From Phytophthora colocasiae (lineage: Eukaryota; Oomycota; Peronosporomycetes; Peronosporales; Peronosporaceae), in the NCBI GenBank assembly GCA_018806915.1, contig JAGKQI010000100.1:1736001-1800000 (forward strand): 64,000 nt of DNA. Direction: 5' to 3'. This document shows positions 19,459-31,713 of the stretch, one piece after another. Position 1 is the stretch's first letter, and each line of letters starts with the position of its first letter. The notes below the pieces were generated by a model. It made no database searches. It saw nothing but the letters and a program-made list of their open reading frames with translations, and was not told the DNA's origin. The position numbers and the translations under genes were made by a program.

Positions 19459-20909
19459 CGTCTGAATGTACCATACTGCTTCAAGTACACCGACAACGAC
19501 ACACCGAACTGCGGATTGCGGGCAACGTACGGAGAGTCGAAGGCAATGCGATGGTCGTTTGTCTCAAAGAGGAAACAACCTCCAGCACGCCAGGCCGCGA
19601 CACTTTCTTGCCATCGAACACTCCCGATCATAGCGCAAGTCCGTACATGTTACAGCGTCCGCCAGGCCGTACAGTACTGTTTGAACTGTGGCATCACGTT
19701 CTCATCGCCAAGGTATTTGAGACCAGCCGCACTGTCTGCTGAGTCAGTGCAGCAGTGCTGACAGCTCGTTTTCGAGTACGATCGCCCGATTGCGACCTCC
19801 GAATGGAGGCGGATTATTCGACACGACAAATGCGCGACGACGGGGGCTGCTTGGGTGTTTAGAGTGCTCGTCATCGCTGCAATTGAGCTCGAGACTGCCA
19901 GACGAGGCGGAGAGGCCAACGTTGAAACAACCGACCGCCGCTGGCTATCAGCATGCGACGAGGCTGCAAAAGACCGACACGTCGATGCTACGGTGAACGA
20001 GGCGATCAATCGATCGAGCAAACAGGGCTCGAATATCCAGCGGGGGGAGGGACGACGGCGCGAATGAAGACAGAGAGATTCATTCGGAGTAGTAAGTGCC
20101 GACTTAAGTTTACGACCAGCGAGAAGTTGAAGTGCACACCTACACCATTTGATTATTCAAGATCACAGGTGTAGGTATTCTTATTTTGGGTCGTGGTGCT
20201 TTAACTTGCTGTGTACATCTGGGTCACCTCACGCCAGGATGCGAATATTTCGCCAAGAAACCACTTTTTATCTTGCCGCTGTGCAGTGGCATCCGTGCGA
20301 ATCATACGACTTTTCGCCAGCATTGGTTTACTACTGCTTCGAATGTGATGGTTTGCTTCGTGCACTGACAGCAAGAAACCGTGCCACAATTTATCCTCAC
20401 CACCATCTGCCACGATAATTGCCAATGACGTGTACAGTATCTTAGCAAAACGATTCATAGGAGCAAACGCCAGCTAAAAAATGCCAAGGCAAAGCAAAAT
20501 TCGCGCGAAAAAAGCTTGGAACGAGTGCAAGATGTTCATTGAGGAGCAAGCCTCTACGGTCGAAATATAGAGCTCGGTTTGGGTGCAAAACAACTTCAAC
20601 ACGAAGTGACTTTGGATAGCCGCGTGCCTCAGCTCAGGGGAATTAGCACAACGACGTGGTACTGTACAGCACAAACAAACAGCCCAGGGTAAGCGATGAC
20701 CAGCAACCACCAGCTTGACGACAACGCCGTCGAATTGAGCCGACCTTGCTGAGACTGTGGCAACCACCCGTCGAGGGTGCAACTGCATTCTAGGAAGCCG
20801 GCTCCGGCTCCTGCGTTGCCCAGAGCCGACTCGGTTGTGTTGACGTCTCGACAATTTGGCGCGACGCCAATCACTCGCAGCCTCCCTGAACCTTCACCTT
20901 CGTGTTCTA
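19459..20909. other. Gene-poor tract left of the Tc1 element
   Basis: 1.45 kb with only short overlapping frames on both strands. One plus-strand frame around 19476-19761 has several paired Cys (CFKYTDNDTPNC, YCLNCGITF) but no start, domain or intron structure I can defend. I treat the tract as non-coding or decayed. Confidence 0.4.
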
Positions 20910-20939
20910 CAGTGCTGCTATTAACTATAGGCGCACTCA
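20910..20939 (+). repeat. Left terminal inverted repeat of Tc1-type element
   Basis: Begins CAGTGCTGCTATTAACTATA and is the exact reverse complement of 22424-22453 over 30 bp. Confidence 0.9.
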
Positions 20940-21123
20940 AAATTTTTAGCTGCTGCTCCACTGAAAGCTTTTTGAAAAGTGCCGCACCCAAGATAGCACG
21001 CCCGACTGATGCAAACGACGTATCTGTGGTAGATTTCTTGGAAAGGGCAACCAATGAAAAAAAAAATCAAAATGGAGATTTATTATGTGTTCTAAACTAT
21101 AGGCGCACATGCTAATCTCTAAA

Positions 21124-22131
21124 CTATTTGTCGATCGGACCGCCATTTTTGAGAACAACGTGAGCCATTCGAGTCGGCATACCGTCCACGAGGTGCCGTA
21201 AGTAGTTTTGCTTGATGCTGTCCCAGCTACGAGTGATCTGAGCCTTTAATTCCTCTTTAGTATCGAACTGCCGCCCGCCTTCATACACAGACCACGCCAA
21301 CTGCCCCCAAACATTTTCTATTGGGTTCAAATCTGGGCTTTTAGAAGGCCACTTCAGCTTACGGATCCCCAGCGCCTCAATGTGAGCCTTAGTAAATCGT
21401 GATTCGTGAATAGATGCGTTGTCTTGCTGAAAAATTGGTCTCGACATGCCATGATTTTCACGAAGGTTATCGAGAAAAGGTGTAAGATAGTTGTCCAGCG
21501 TTTTAGTGTAGCATTCAGAGTTTTGTCTCCCCTCCAGAAAAGCGATCTCAGTTTTTCCAAAATAGTTCATGCCCGCCCACACCATCACACTTCCTCCCCC
21601 ACTCGCTCGCTTCGAGAAAAGTTCATGATTGTTCCTGACGTCGTGCCAGTAGTATTGGTAGCCGTCAGGACCGTCCAAGTTAAATTTCTTTTCGTCACTA
21701 AAAACAATACGACGCCAAATCCTGGTTTTACTTAAAAATTTTGTAGCAAAAGCTGCTCGGGCAATCTTATGGTGCGGCTTGATGGCCGGTGACGGTTTGC
21801 GCTTGATTCACTTGGCCAGTTTAGACGAGTTGAGCAGCTTACGAATTGTACTGGGTTGTAGAACGCCTTCGAGCTCCACCGACACCCGTTTGGAGGATAA
21901 TTTTTTCACGGTGGCCAGTCGAAACACTCGACGAGCCATGCGTTTTGTACATTTAGCCTTCCTTCCGACCTTTTTTGATGTGTTTTTAGCAGAACGAAAC
22001 GTCAAAACGTTTCGTACAGCATGCTCACTGCGCTTGAGCTCACGTGCGATCCACCTGTTACTTCTGCCGTCTCGGTGGTGAGCCAAAACGCGACCTTTCT
22101 CCTCCTCGGTCAATCTTGGCCCCCTTGGCAT
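21124..22131 (-). pseudogene. Tc1-type transposase (DD34E) with one in-frame stop
   Basis: The frame starts at the ATG at 22131 (MPRGPRLTEEEKGRVLAHHR) with helix-turn-helix DNA-binding segments, then reaches TGA (about 21808-21810) after LLNSSKLAK. It continues in the same frame to 21124, about 336 codons in all. The catalytic triad is visible: FSDEKKFNLDG (Asp), QQDNASIH (Asp) and SPDLNPIENVWG (Glu), with 34 residues between the last two. The only defect I see is the TGA, so this copy is one substitution away from an open frame. It is probably inactive unless complemented. Confidence 0.85.
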
Positions 22132-22423
22132 TTTGGAGAATCTCCGAAGCCTCGAAATGTGGCGCCAGCAAAACATCTTGCACAGGGAAACTAACCGTAC
22201 AATTTTCAGCCAATTAAAAACAATGAATTCTGCAAAATTTTGCCTAATCGCTAGTGCGCTTATAGATTGGAACACCCTCAAATCTGTCAATTTCCATCGT
22301 TTGCCTGCAACAATTGGAGATCGCGAAAGTAGAATAAGCACGAGTGGGTAGCAGCAGTTGAGCATGTTCTGCGGGATGTGGCGCTTTACAAAACAGTTTC
22401 TGTCGAACAGCAGCAGAAAAAAA

Positions 22424-22453
22424 TGAGTGCGCCTATAGTTAATAGCAGCACTG
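22424..22453 (-). repeat. Right terminal inverted repeat of Tc1-type element
   Basis: Exact inverted copy of 20910-20939, followed by the TA duplication. Confidence 0.9.
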
Positions 22454-22455
22454 TA

Positions 22456-23542
22456 CGCCCGCAGATGGCAGCTCTGTTACCCCCATTCCATTCCGGAGGA
22501 ACAGAGGCGCGCACTTCAACCAGAATCTTCAGGACGGCCAGCGCTTCGACATGTTTGCTGCTTGGACACAGGCGCCACGTTGCATCGTTCTAACCGCCAT
22601 GTGCATTGGGCACGTGGCATACGCGATCAACAACGTACTGTAGCATGTATAAAAAAATATCTTACGCTCGTGAGTTTTACTAGTACTTGACAGTTGCTGT
22701 CTGCTCCTGTGAGACGCGAAGATCGATGGATCGCAACTCAGGTGGCGGGATACTTTTCTCATTGCTTGTGCCGAAAACATGGCTTCAGAAACCAACTGCA
22801 ATTGGAGCTTCGAGCGCATGGTGCATTCTTGTGGACTTTGATGCAAGCCGCGCGTAGTTGAGCTGGCAAAACATTGACTGTCGTCACTTTCGCGCCGAAT
22901 GTACTTGACAGGCGGTGGGTGGCACGTCACTCGGGGGTGGACGACCTAGTGACGACGCCATCCAGTTCATTGTCGAGGCGAGGCGGGACACGAGTCAGAC
23001 AGGCAGAGTGGACTACAGAAAAGCCGAGAGACTTTGCCTCAAGGTCGGCGAGAATGCAATCGCCACCAGCCATTCAAAACGGAAAAGCTTACGGTCTTCC
23101 CGACGGCAACCTTCCTCCAGCGTTCGAGCAATCTGCCTGCAACACGTAAACTCAAAAGGCAACAAGTATCTTGTCTCGAGAAGTCTTTGACATGGAAAAA
23201 AAAGTAAAGGAAGTTCGCTACAGCAAACTACATTAACTGCGTATAACTTATCACGTGTAAATACACTAGGCGCGCTCTAGCATTTTGCGCGCCGTTCTCT
23301 ACTTGAATAGATAGTTTTCTGGTTGCAGGGCCGAGTGGAGGGTGAAGTGAATCTGCTCGCTGCCCGTCTGTCTGCAAGCAAGCGCGTCGCAGCTGCGTCT
23401 TGTCCTCGGCCTCCCGCCATTCATTTCGGAGCGGCTACGGTTCTTCTTGGTTAATTGCGACCATGGCTTTCGGACGAGTTTGGTGTGGCTGGAGCTCTGG
23501 CCGTCCTTCCTTCCTGTCCAAACCGGGCGGCGTCGAGACCAA
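22456..23542. other. Gene-poor tract right of the Tc1 element
   Basis: Mixed-composition sequence with only short overlapping frames. One plus-strand frame (22915-23190) is arginine-rich but matches nothing I know. No supported gene. Confidence 0.4.
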
Positions 23543-23677
23543 TTACTTCTTACCGGAGACCGGGGGCGATTCGCGGTCCTTCTGGATCCAAGCGCTTTTG
23601 AGGAGGTCGATCTCGAGGTTCGTCTGACGCTGCTTCTGAGCGTCATCAGCGTCCTTCGTAGCGGGCTTGGGGGGCAT
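23543..23677 (-). CDS. Micro-ORF, 44 codons, paralogue of the one at 26766
   Basis: ATG at 23677 to TAA at 23543. The protein is Lys/Asp-rich at its start (MPPKPATKDADD) and carries the block QTNLEIDLLKSAWI followed by QKDRE. The block recurs in the second micro-ORF 3.1 kb away. Over 23 aligned codons, six differences are synonymous third-position changes and three change the residue, the pattern expected of a protein under selection. A longer in-frame extension upstream to 23944 exists but lacks any match in the second copy, so I prefer this start. Function unknown. Confidence 0.6.
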   Translation of the reverse strand: MPPKPATKDADDAQKQRQTNLEIDLLKSAWIQKDRESPPVSGKK

Positions 23678-26600
23678 ATTGTCTTTTTTCGCGTTGAGAC
23701 TGCGTGCACTGGGCTGCAAGGGTGGACAAGTGTGTCGTAGAGCGCAAATTGCGTTTTGAGCCGACTTGAGCTGTGGCACACGCGCAGCCAGCCCAGCCGC
23801 TCTCCTCTGCTGTGCTTGACGACGTGACGGGTTGGCTCCTGAAGCTACTGGTGTTCCTGGGGGATTGTTCCTGAGGTGTCGACAAGACAACTTCTTAGCC
23901 CAAGCAAATTTCCGCCTCGCGTTAAAAGGGCCAGAGTTAATCAAGCAACTCGTGCCCGAGTGCCACGTTGGACGAGCAGCGCAGGAATGGATGGAGTGGC
24001 TCGTAAGCCGCCGGTGGCAAACCGGACTTCGCAGGACCGAGCATTACAGACTAAACTGTGCCAAACTCTTTTAAAAGTATCAGCAAAAATGTCTCGATAT
24101 AATATCTACGTCGCGTTTGCTCGGGGCTTCCGCCCACTACGGTAAAGCTCCTCCAACACTGGTGGCTCGTCCAGCGCCGCCCAGGAACGCGATCCTGGAT
24201 GTGAATTATTGCTGCTGAAGCCCGGTCTATCTGAGCTCTGGTCTGGTGCCGCAGAAGATGAGAGCAGCCATCGCTGCTGATTCCTGGCTAGTTCAGACGA
24301 GCGCGTACATATACGACTTGTCGCCTTCCGCCGTCATTCATCTCCAACTTCCAGCCAACCATGTGCGCTCTTTCGATGGTCCGATGGCAGGCTTTTCCTA
24401 CCAACAAGTCCAGGGCGGACGTTGGAACTCTCGCGTCATGTCGTGGAGAGCGGAGTGTTGGTGCTCGCCAAGGACGAAATTTGTGTCGTGATCTGCTATG
24501 TGGCGCACCCTCGGCTGGTATTATTTTGCGCAGATCGTAAGCTACACCGCAATTTGCCAGCTTGATGTGCACTTCAACACAGGGGGAAATGAGCCGTGCA
24601 AGTCACATGGGCGCCCGGCAAGTTTCGCTGCACGCTGCAAGCGAACACGACTCGGGTAAGGATGGGCTTCGCGTCTTGCTCGAACACGCACCGCATCGTG
24701 GCGACTTGGTGCTTGGATGACTTGACATCCCTGACTAACCAAACGATGAGAGCAGCCGTCGGCCGGTGGCTGTGAGCTGCCCAACGCCACAGCAATGAAT
24801 GCAACGCGCAAATTTCGGTGAGCGCGTATCGTTTAGAGGAAGATGATCGTCACCTGCCGCGAAAATTGCCCTGCTGGTCAACAATGGCGCTCCCGTCATG
24901 TTGGTGATCGATTGGATCATTCACGACGCTTATCCACGCAGCAGAGCGCAAGTAACGATCGAATAGGGCTTTATCACAAAAAGCCAAAAAGTTTATGAGC
25001 CGATAGCCCAGAAAGGGGAAAACCATAGGACATTTTTTTTCAGCTGGGATTGCAATCGGCCAAGCATCGGCATTCATGCTCGATCGTCTTCATCTGCAGC
25101 GTTTTGGAACTACCATTATGGATACCTCTGTTCGTCACAAGAGTTAATTGATCGAATCGAAGCTCGTCATTGCTGCTTGTGTGATGACTCGGGGTTGAGC
25201 AGCACCATGCTGACAGCAATAAAATGTCGGCGTGATATGGTACACATACACACATGCGAAGCCAGAATGCATGTACAGTATGTGCATCCCCATATGCAGC
25301 GGGAAGGGGAGTTGAAATTCGCTAGTGCTTTTCTTCTAGTGAAAACGCCGCGTTACACCTCTTCGGTGGGGGAACAGCAATTGGAAAGGCGGGAGCCCTC
25401 GAAGTACTGAAGCTCACTAAAGCATTTCTCGAAGTCACGGAAGATGTTATGCGAGAGTTTCATGCCTTCGACCTCGATAGAGCGAGTTGACCAGTTGATC
25501 AACTCCTCCCGATGTAGCTGCTTGTTAATGGTGGTGTTAGGCATCGCCCGGCAGATTGAAGAATGAAGTAGAACCGGCAAATGGAGTCGAGAAGAATTTG
25601 CATGGCTGTTATTAGCATGAGTGTGGGTTGTAGAGATGCTTTCATACGTCCACTCTTCTTTCGTCCAAAGGCACCCGACAAACATGAATCAAAACCAGCG
25701 AAAATTTGTCCCGGTGGCAAGTTGAAGCTGTTGAAGTCGGCCGTCGTACTACCGGACGTTTTGCTGGTTGAAGAGGTGCTGCGTAGTTCTCGCGATCTCT
25801 GAAGGAAGAGACAGCTTCCTCGGTAGCCACTGAATACAGTACACCAAATCTACATACAATTTCCGACGTTCCGCCGCGGACTTAGCCGAAGGGGCGAGGC
25901 GGACCTTTACCTGCACCCTGCGGAGCGAGTCAAACAACGTCATGTCTTGCGGAGATCGCTGCGTTAGCCGTACGTGCTCCCTGCAGCTTTGGGGCCGCCA
26001 GCGGCAGTCTCCCTCCTTGGGGCACGCCACTTGAGATGCCTGGCATGTCCATTGCCGGATTGATGATTTCCGCCCGATTGACGCTTCCCAAAGGCAGACA
26101 GGGCCGCCACCAAGATAGCTGCATTGCGCCATCCGGGTCATCTTCGCTCGGCTTCGGCTTGATTGTTGCCGTTGGCGTGGTGGCTGAGTAAAACAGAATG
26201 GCGTAGGCGCCTGGGCGCTGCCGACCACACAAATCGCGTTAAACTTGATTCGGCGACCGGTTTTGCGCTTGCGGGCGCCGTCCGTGCCATACAGACGACC
26301 ATCGCAGCGCAGTTGCTGCCATTGCGACGGGTGCCGGCTTCTGCGCTGCTTCAGCGCACCTTACTGATAACAGGCTCTTGCCGCGACATGAACCGCGGCG
26401 TCCTTTCGCTCCGGTGTGAAGGGTGAAGTACGAATCGTACGATGCAAGTGCAAGTGAAAAACGTAGTGTGTGTATAATTTATATCATGGTGTGCTAAATA
26501 TCTCAAAGGCAGCCTCGGCGACTGCGCGCTTCTCCTTTCCTTCCTCTAATAATCTACGATGCTCGGGCGGTTTGTACTCGCTCTCAGCCCACGGGCGAGG

Positions 26601-26765
26601 ACGAAGTTGCTCTTCCCCGTCGTAAAAAAATCCCGCGTTGCATCTGTGCAAACGCCGATGTGATCCCTTCGTGTGGAAAACTTCGCGGCAACCTTCGCAG
26701 ACTGTGTGTGTGGCTTCTCTTTCTGTCCTTCTCGCTGCGCCGGCCGTGCCGGCAATGCGATGGGC
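23678..26765. other. Gene-poor tract between the two micro-ORFs
   Basis: 3.1 kb with no frame I can support. Minus-strand frames around 24850-25077 and 25353-25685 look somewhat protein-like (for example REELINWSTRSIEVEGMKLS) but have no recognisable domain, neighbours or introns. The tract may be decayed repeat or non-coding DNA. Confidence 0.35.
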
Positions 26766-26936
26766 TCACTTGGCGGCCGAGAGCGGGGGCGTCGTGTGTG
26801 CGCCGTGCTGCTCGCGGTCCTTGCGGATCCACGCGCTCTTGAGCAGGTCGATCTCCAGGTTGGTCTGCCACTGCTTCTTCATGGCGGCGTGGTCCTCCAC
26901 GGCGGCGCCTTCAACGGAGTGGGCGGACTTGGGCAT
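26766..26936 (-). CDS. Micro-ORF, 56 codons, paralogue of the one at 23543
   Basis: ATG at 26936 (MPKSAHSVEGAAVEDHAAMKKQW) to TGA at 26766-26768. It carries QTNLEIDLLKSAWI followed by RKDRE, aligned without gaps to the 44-codon ORF at 23543-23677, and ends in a Thr/Pro/Ala tail (THTTPPLSAAK-like). It is shorter than the usual 60-codon cut-off and would be missed by standard gene calling. Together the pair defines a small conserved helix-forming motif of unknown role. An upstream TATATA (near 26940-26946, minus strand) could be incidental. Confidence 0.65.
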   Translation of the reverse strand: MPKSAHSVEGAAVEDHAAMKKQWQTNLEIDLLKSAWIRKDREQHGAHTTPPLSAAK

Positions 26937-29900
26937 TCTCTATATATCTGCTGTGGATCTCCGGGGGCTCTCTGTGTGTGGCCTGTTGACGGCAAATTGC
27001 GATGTGAGCTGTCGCTGCAGGCCTGGAAAGCTCGGGCAGACGCGGCGCGCCTAACCACCGGAGCGGTCGTCGCGTCGTCGTAAACGTCCACACGTCAGAC
27101 GGTGCGTACCTTCTAACCCCAACCCAGATGGATTCCAGGCTAAAACGGGGTTCGGCAACAAACTTGCAGCGCCCGCCACGAGGCAAAACGGCGAGCGCGA
27201 TGGCGACATGCCATGCGTGCGCGGGTTGGGCGAGCGTGCGCGGCAAGGCGCTGTCGCTGCTGGCTGCAGCCTTGGCAGTATGTATTGCGGACAGCGCTGT
27301 CCGAGTGGCGGCTTGTCCGGAGTGACGGGCGGAGACTGCTTGTTGAGGGTGTCAAAGAAACTAAATCGGGGTTCACTTGCCCGTTAGCATGGACCATCAT
27401 TCGAACGGACCCATGCTACGGCATGTCCAGAATGTAGCTGAGCAGGACACGGGCCCAGCTTATGTGTCCCCCTATTTGGAGATCGAGGCAAACAGGGCAA
27501 CAGTGGCAAAGGGAAACAAACATCAAGTCGCAGTCGTTGGTCGTCGAGACATGGCTGCCTCGGCTTCCGGCATCTTTTTTTTTTATTGCGGAAAATTGTT
27601 AGCTCGAGGCTCAAGCCGAGCGTGCGGTCGTCGTGGCAGCTTCAACACGGACGCAAGAGCAAGAGTGCGCGGCAAATCGCTCCTGTTGGCGTGCGCTTCT
27701 AGAGTGCTTGTCCGTCGGCGATGATGTGGCTTCGACCGTAGAGGCTATCGCCCTCAAACCCATGCAGACTTGATTCTCAGCGCTTGGGTTCGCAGGTATG
27801 TTTTTTTTTTCAATACCAGGTCATGATATGCGTCTTGTCGGCCGCATGACCACCGCCGGAGTCGCGATGACGGCCACCAGCACGTGGTGGTGCCTACAGA
27901 CTCTGCAACAGAGGACTAAGACTTGAGACGGTGGTAGCCACGAGGGCACAACGCACGAACACGCCGGCAGATCGGCCGCTGCGAACGAACGGTGAGGCAC
28001 CAAATGGCGGAAACCACCACGGGCAATACGTGGCGCTCGTGCTGCCGCGTCAAGCAAGCTCCGGAACCGTACAAGCAATTAATGCTGACTCTGACAGCAC
28101 GCCAACGCCATCTGCCGCTGGCGTCGGCGCTGGCAGTTTTAAGCTGCTTGGTAATTTACCAATGGTAAAGCCAACCAACACCAGCTGTGCCATGGCAACG
28201 TCGGCGAGAAAAGCTGGCATCAATATCAATGACACAGATATTACAGACTGCGGCATCTTGGGGAGATCCTCCTGTCACCGCGAATAGCCTATGTAACAGC
28301 ATTTACATTCTTTTTATGCTAGAAAGAAGGTTATGAGACGCCAATAAGTCGGAACATGCTCGAGCTCACAAAGCGTCGACGCACTGCGGCGGAAGCACCT
28401 TGGCCACCACGAATCTGCCGCCGATCTTGATTCGAGCTCAGCGACATGCCTCACCTTGGCTTGAAGCTTGCGGGCGGGCATGGCATCCCCCCTATGGCAA
28501 GGCAAGGCTGAGCTTGACTCAAGCCTTGAGGGCAACTCAATGGACTGTATCCGATACGCAGGCACTGCGGACCAGTCATTCCGCCTTAGGTAGTCGCGCT
28601 CGCGGTTTCTTGCGTTCTCGAATCAGCCGTTGCAAACTGCCGCTGAATGCGCGGGCGATAACCGTGTTGCCGGCAGAATAACGGGAGCCCAGCCATCGCT
28701 GCTGGCGACACCCCTTGGTACGCACTCAGCCCAGGCGCTGACAGTGGGGTGTTAACTGACGCGCGACTGCAAACACCCAAGCGTTCACTGTAGCCACCCG
28801 AAACGGTCTCTGTACGCGGCAATTTTGTGCGAACAGCGTGTCAATGCTGTCCCCAAACTTTCAAATCCTTTGTCGTCTCGGTGGTTTGCATGGCAAAACT
28901 TGCTGCAAGGCAAACATGCCTTCCTTTCTGCTGGACACGGCAAGCAGCCAAACCAAAATGACCCACGGCATCTCTCGGTGTTGCCGTAGAGCAGACGGAG
29001 CGGGCTTCAACAATGCCGTGTTTGATCAAAATGGAAGCTGAGGCTGAACATTACGACCACCGGCGCCACAGGGCTGAAGATCGGTCTGATCGACAGGTTC
29101 ATGTTTCACGCCACGCCAACGTCGCCTATCCAAAAAGCGGCCAGCGCATGAGGGTATGCAACGCCCTATCCGAACAGAAATGTCATCGGCGCGGCGTCGA
29201 TCTGTGCGCCGTGTGACGAGAACTGCGTGAAGTAATGCAGCGGTACGACACGCCATCGAGAGCTCTTAACTCAAGACACCATCGCAAGAGCTGACTGTGG
29301 CGGCACGATTCTCGTGGCATCCGCCTCGCCCTTACAGCAAAACTCGTGCGCACCGAAACCCTCGAAATCGTTGACGGAGAGTCAATCGCACCACACAAAG
29401 CTTGACATCTGCAATGGGGCTGCTCTTTAACGTGCTTCAAGGCTTCATCGATCTTATTTTCGAGCTGGAATATCATACCATTTGTTCTTCGAAATGGGGG
29501 CAACACCAAAATACTAGGCGGCTTGGCACGCGGTTTAGCTGTGTATTTTTGGCTGGCTGATCACGTGCTTCACCGAAAAACCAAAGTTGATGCGAGTGAG
29601 AGCTGCTCAATTTGTGGACGTTGGCACACTCCAAGAAACGACGTCGAAAACTGGAAGGGAGTCGAAGTTTGCTATGTGAGCACAGCCTCTTCATTTCCGC
29701 TGCATGTGCGCACCAGAGAGAGAAAGATCAACCTCAAACGATTGTATCTTCAAGAAATGGTGCTGTGTTCGACATGATCTCGTGCGATCGCTACGTGTGG
29801 TAAAATATCGCTGCACGAATAGGTGAAATTATATGGAGCTGCTTGCGCAGTGTTCTACGTGCCGCCTGAGATTTCAACGACTCGATGACTTGCACTTCGC

Positions 29901-30304
29901 AAGCTGTTGGGCGTCTGAATCCAATGCTGCATTGGCAATGCAGAGCTGGCAGTTGGAAGCCAGGCAGATGCTTGCAGCTACAGGAGATTACCTCGCTGAG
30001 GTAACAGTAAGCTGAAGCATACCCTACAGGATGTAACCTTACGGATAGCGCTTCATCAAAGTTTCGAGAAGATAAAACCTACGCTGAAGTTGAAGACGAA
30101 AATCGAGCAGCGATATTTTACCACAAAGCGCTCAACTACACGACCATGCTTGAAGGCGTTTTCTGAGCACAAGATAGTCTTGAAGTTCCTCTCCAAGTAC
30201 TCGCCCGCTCAGGAATGCATTTGACACGTTAAAAAAAAGTGAAAACTACTATCTATCATATCATTCTGTAACACAGTATATCAACCGCCAATCAAAACCG
30301 TTTC
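26937..30304. other. Gene-poor tract
   Basis: 3.4 kb without a supportable gene. The longest frames (27931-28287 plus strand, 118 codons; 29183-29509 minus strand) lack domains, and several short frames overlap one another. Two T runs occur (27569-27578 and 27800-27810). AT-rich at 30220-30300, just before the WARS gene. Confidence 0.4.
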
Positions 30305-31648
30305 ATGACAGCAGTGCACGTTTCGCTCGCCATCGCCTCCATGACGTCTCAACTGTGGCGATCACCACGCTCACTGTCCGTCTCGGCTGCTCTGCCACGT
30401 CGCGTGTCTTCTCCATCCATTCGCTTTGCCTCGTCCACCAGCGCCACCGCGCAGAGCGACGACCACCGCGAACATCGCGTGTTTTCAGGTATTCAGCCAA
30501 CCGGAACCCCCCATTTGGGCAATTATTGTGGAGCGATTGCCAAATGGGTGGCGTTACAAGACTCGTCACACATGACGTCATCCACTGGATCTTCAGAAAA
30601 TGACGCGGTGGTGTCATCAACTTCAACTTCACCTACACGTCTGTACTCTGTAGTGGATCTACACGCCATAACTGTTCCGTTCAACGCCCCGCAAATGCCC
30701 AACCAAGTGCATTCCATGGTTGCAGCTCTGCTTGGATCCGGATTGGACCCTTCGCGCAACATTCTCTTCCGCCAGTCGGACGTAGCAGCTCATGCTGAGC
30801 TTGCATGGCTCTTGAGCTGCATCACGCCGCTCGGTTGGCTGCAACGTATGACGCAATTCAAGCAGAAGGCTGCAGCAGCCAAGAGTGAGAGCTCCTTGGG
30901 GCTATTGGCTTATCCTGTGCTCATGGCTGCTGATATTCTACTGTACCGTGCCACACACGTACCTGTAGGTGACGACCAGCAGCAGCACTTGGAACTTACG
31001 CGGATGATCGCTACGACTTTCAACGACCGCTTTGGATCGAACCGTCCAGAGGGGAAGGAAGTACTACCTAAGCCTTTCCCAATGGTGGAGGAAGACACGA
31101 CGACGCTTTCTGGGGCGCAGAGGAAACCACTTGCACGTATCATGAGTCTGAGAGACCCCAGTAAGAAAATGAGTAAAAGCGACACGTCGGCGCTCAGTCG
31201 CATCGAATTGACGGACACAGCCGACGAGATCAGGAAAAAAGTGCGGAAGGCTACGACGGACGCGATTAGTGGAATCTACTACGACCGAGAGGAGCGACCG
31301 GGAGTCTCCAATTTGTTGGATATTGCCAGTGCTGTAACAGATCAGAGTGTCGTGCAACTTGAGAAGCAATACGCGGAGTACCGTACAGGCGCGTTCAAGG
31401 ACAGCGTGGCAGATGCTGTTATCGCCAAGTAAGTATTGAGATGGGAGTTGATGGAAAACAGTATTTTGAACTAACTTTTTGTTTATTATTTGGATAGGAT
31501 TTGCCCTATTGGAGAACGGATCAAGCAATACGAAGCGGATCAGGAATATATCGACCAAGTGTTGGCAAACGGAGCAGCTCAAGCTTCTGAACTGGCTGCT
31601 GTTACGATGAAGGACGTGAAGGAGGTCATGGGTCTCGCTAGATTTTAA
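30305..31648 (+). CDS. WARS2: Tryptophanyl-tRNA synthetase, probably mitochondrial (2 exons)
   Basis: Exons 30305-31428 and 31498-31648 (69 bp intron) give 424 codons plus stop. It charges tRNA-Trp with tryptophan. Class I signatures are present: the HIGH-type motif in IQPTGTPHLGNYCGAI and KMSKS in DPSKKMSKSDTSAL. Bacterial-type features (VVDLHAITVP, LLYRATHVPVGDDQQQHLELTR, GLLAYPVLMAADIL) and a Ser/Arg-rich N-terminus before the core suggest a mitochondrial enzyme with a cleavable presequence. Starts at 30305 or 30341 are both possible. A Ser/Thr-rich insertion (near SSTGSSENDAVVSSTSTSPT) interrupts the core. The next gene starts only 65 bp downstream. Confidence 0.92.
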
Positions 31649-31713
31649 AACTGACTAAATTTACAGTTCCTCAACCAGGAGTCACGTTTAGATTCTTCTC
31701 CAGTCGTCGCTTG

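Larger units (their letters stand above)
20910..22453 (-). mobile_element. Tc1/mariner-type DNA transposon, complete
   Basis: 1,544 bp flanked by TA dinucleotides (20908-20909 and 22454-22455), as expected for TA target duplication. The terminal inverted repeats are perfect for 30 bp (20910-20939 and 22424-22453) and continue imperfectly inward for roughly 50 bp more. A single transposase reading frame lies on the minus strand and fills most of the interior. The perfect TIRs suggest a fairly recent insertion. Confidence 0.9.

Noticed and set aside
19476..19761. Zinc-finger gene with paired Cys
   Set aside because: Cys spacing fits no family I know, and no start or splice structure supports it.
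27931..28287. 118-codon ORF as a gene
   Set aside because: No domain, no intron signals, simple Ala/Thr/Asn composition, overlapping ORFs on the other strand.
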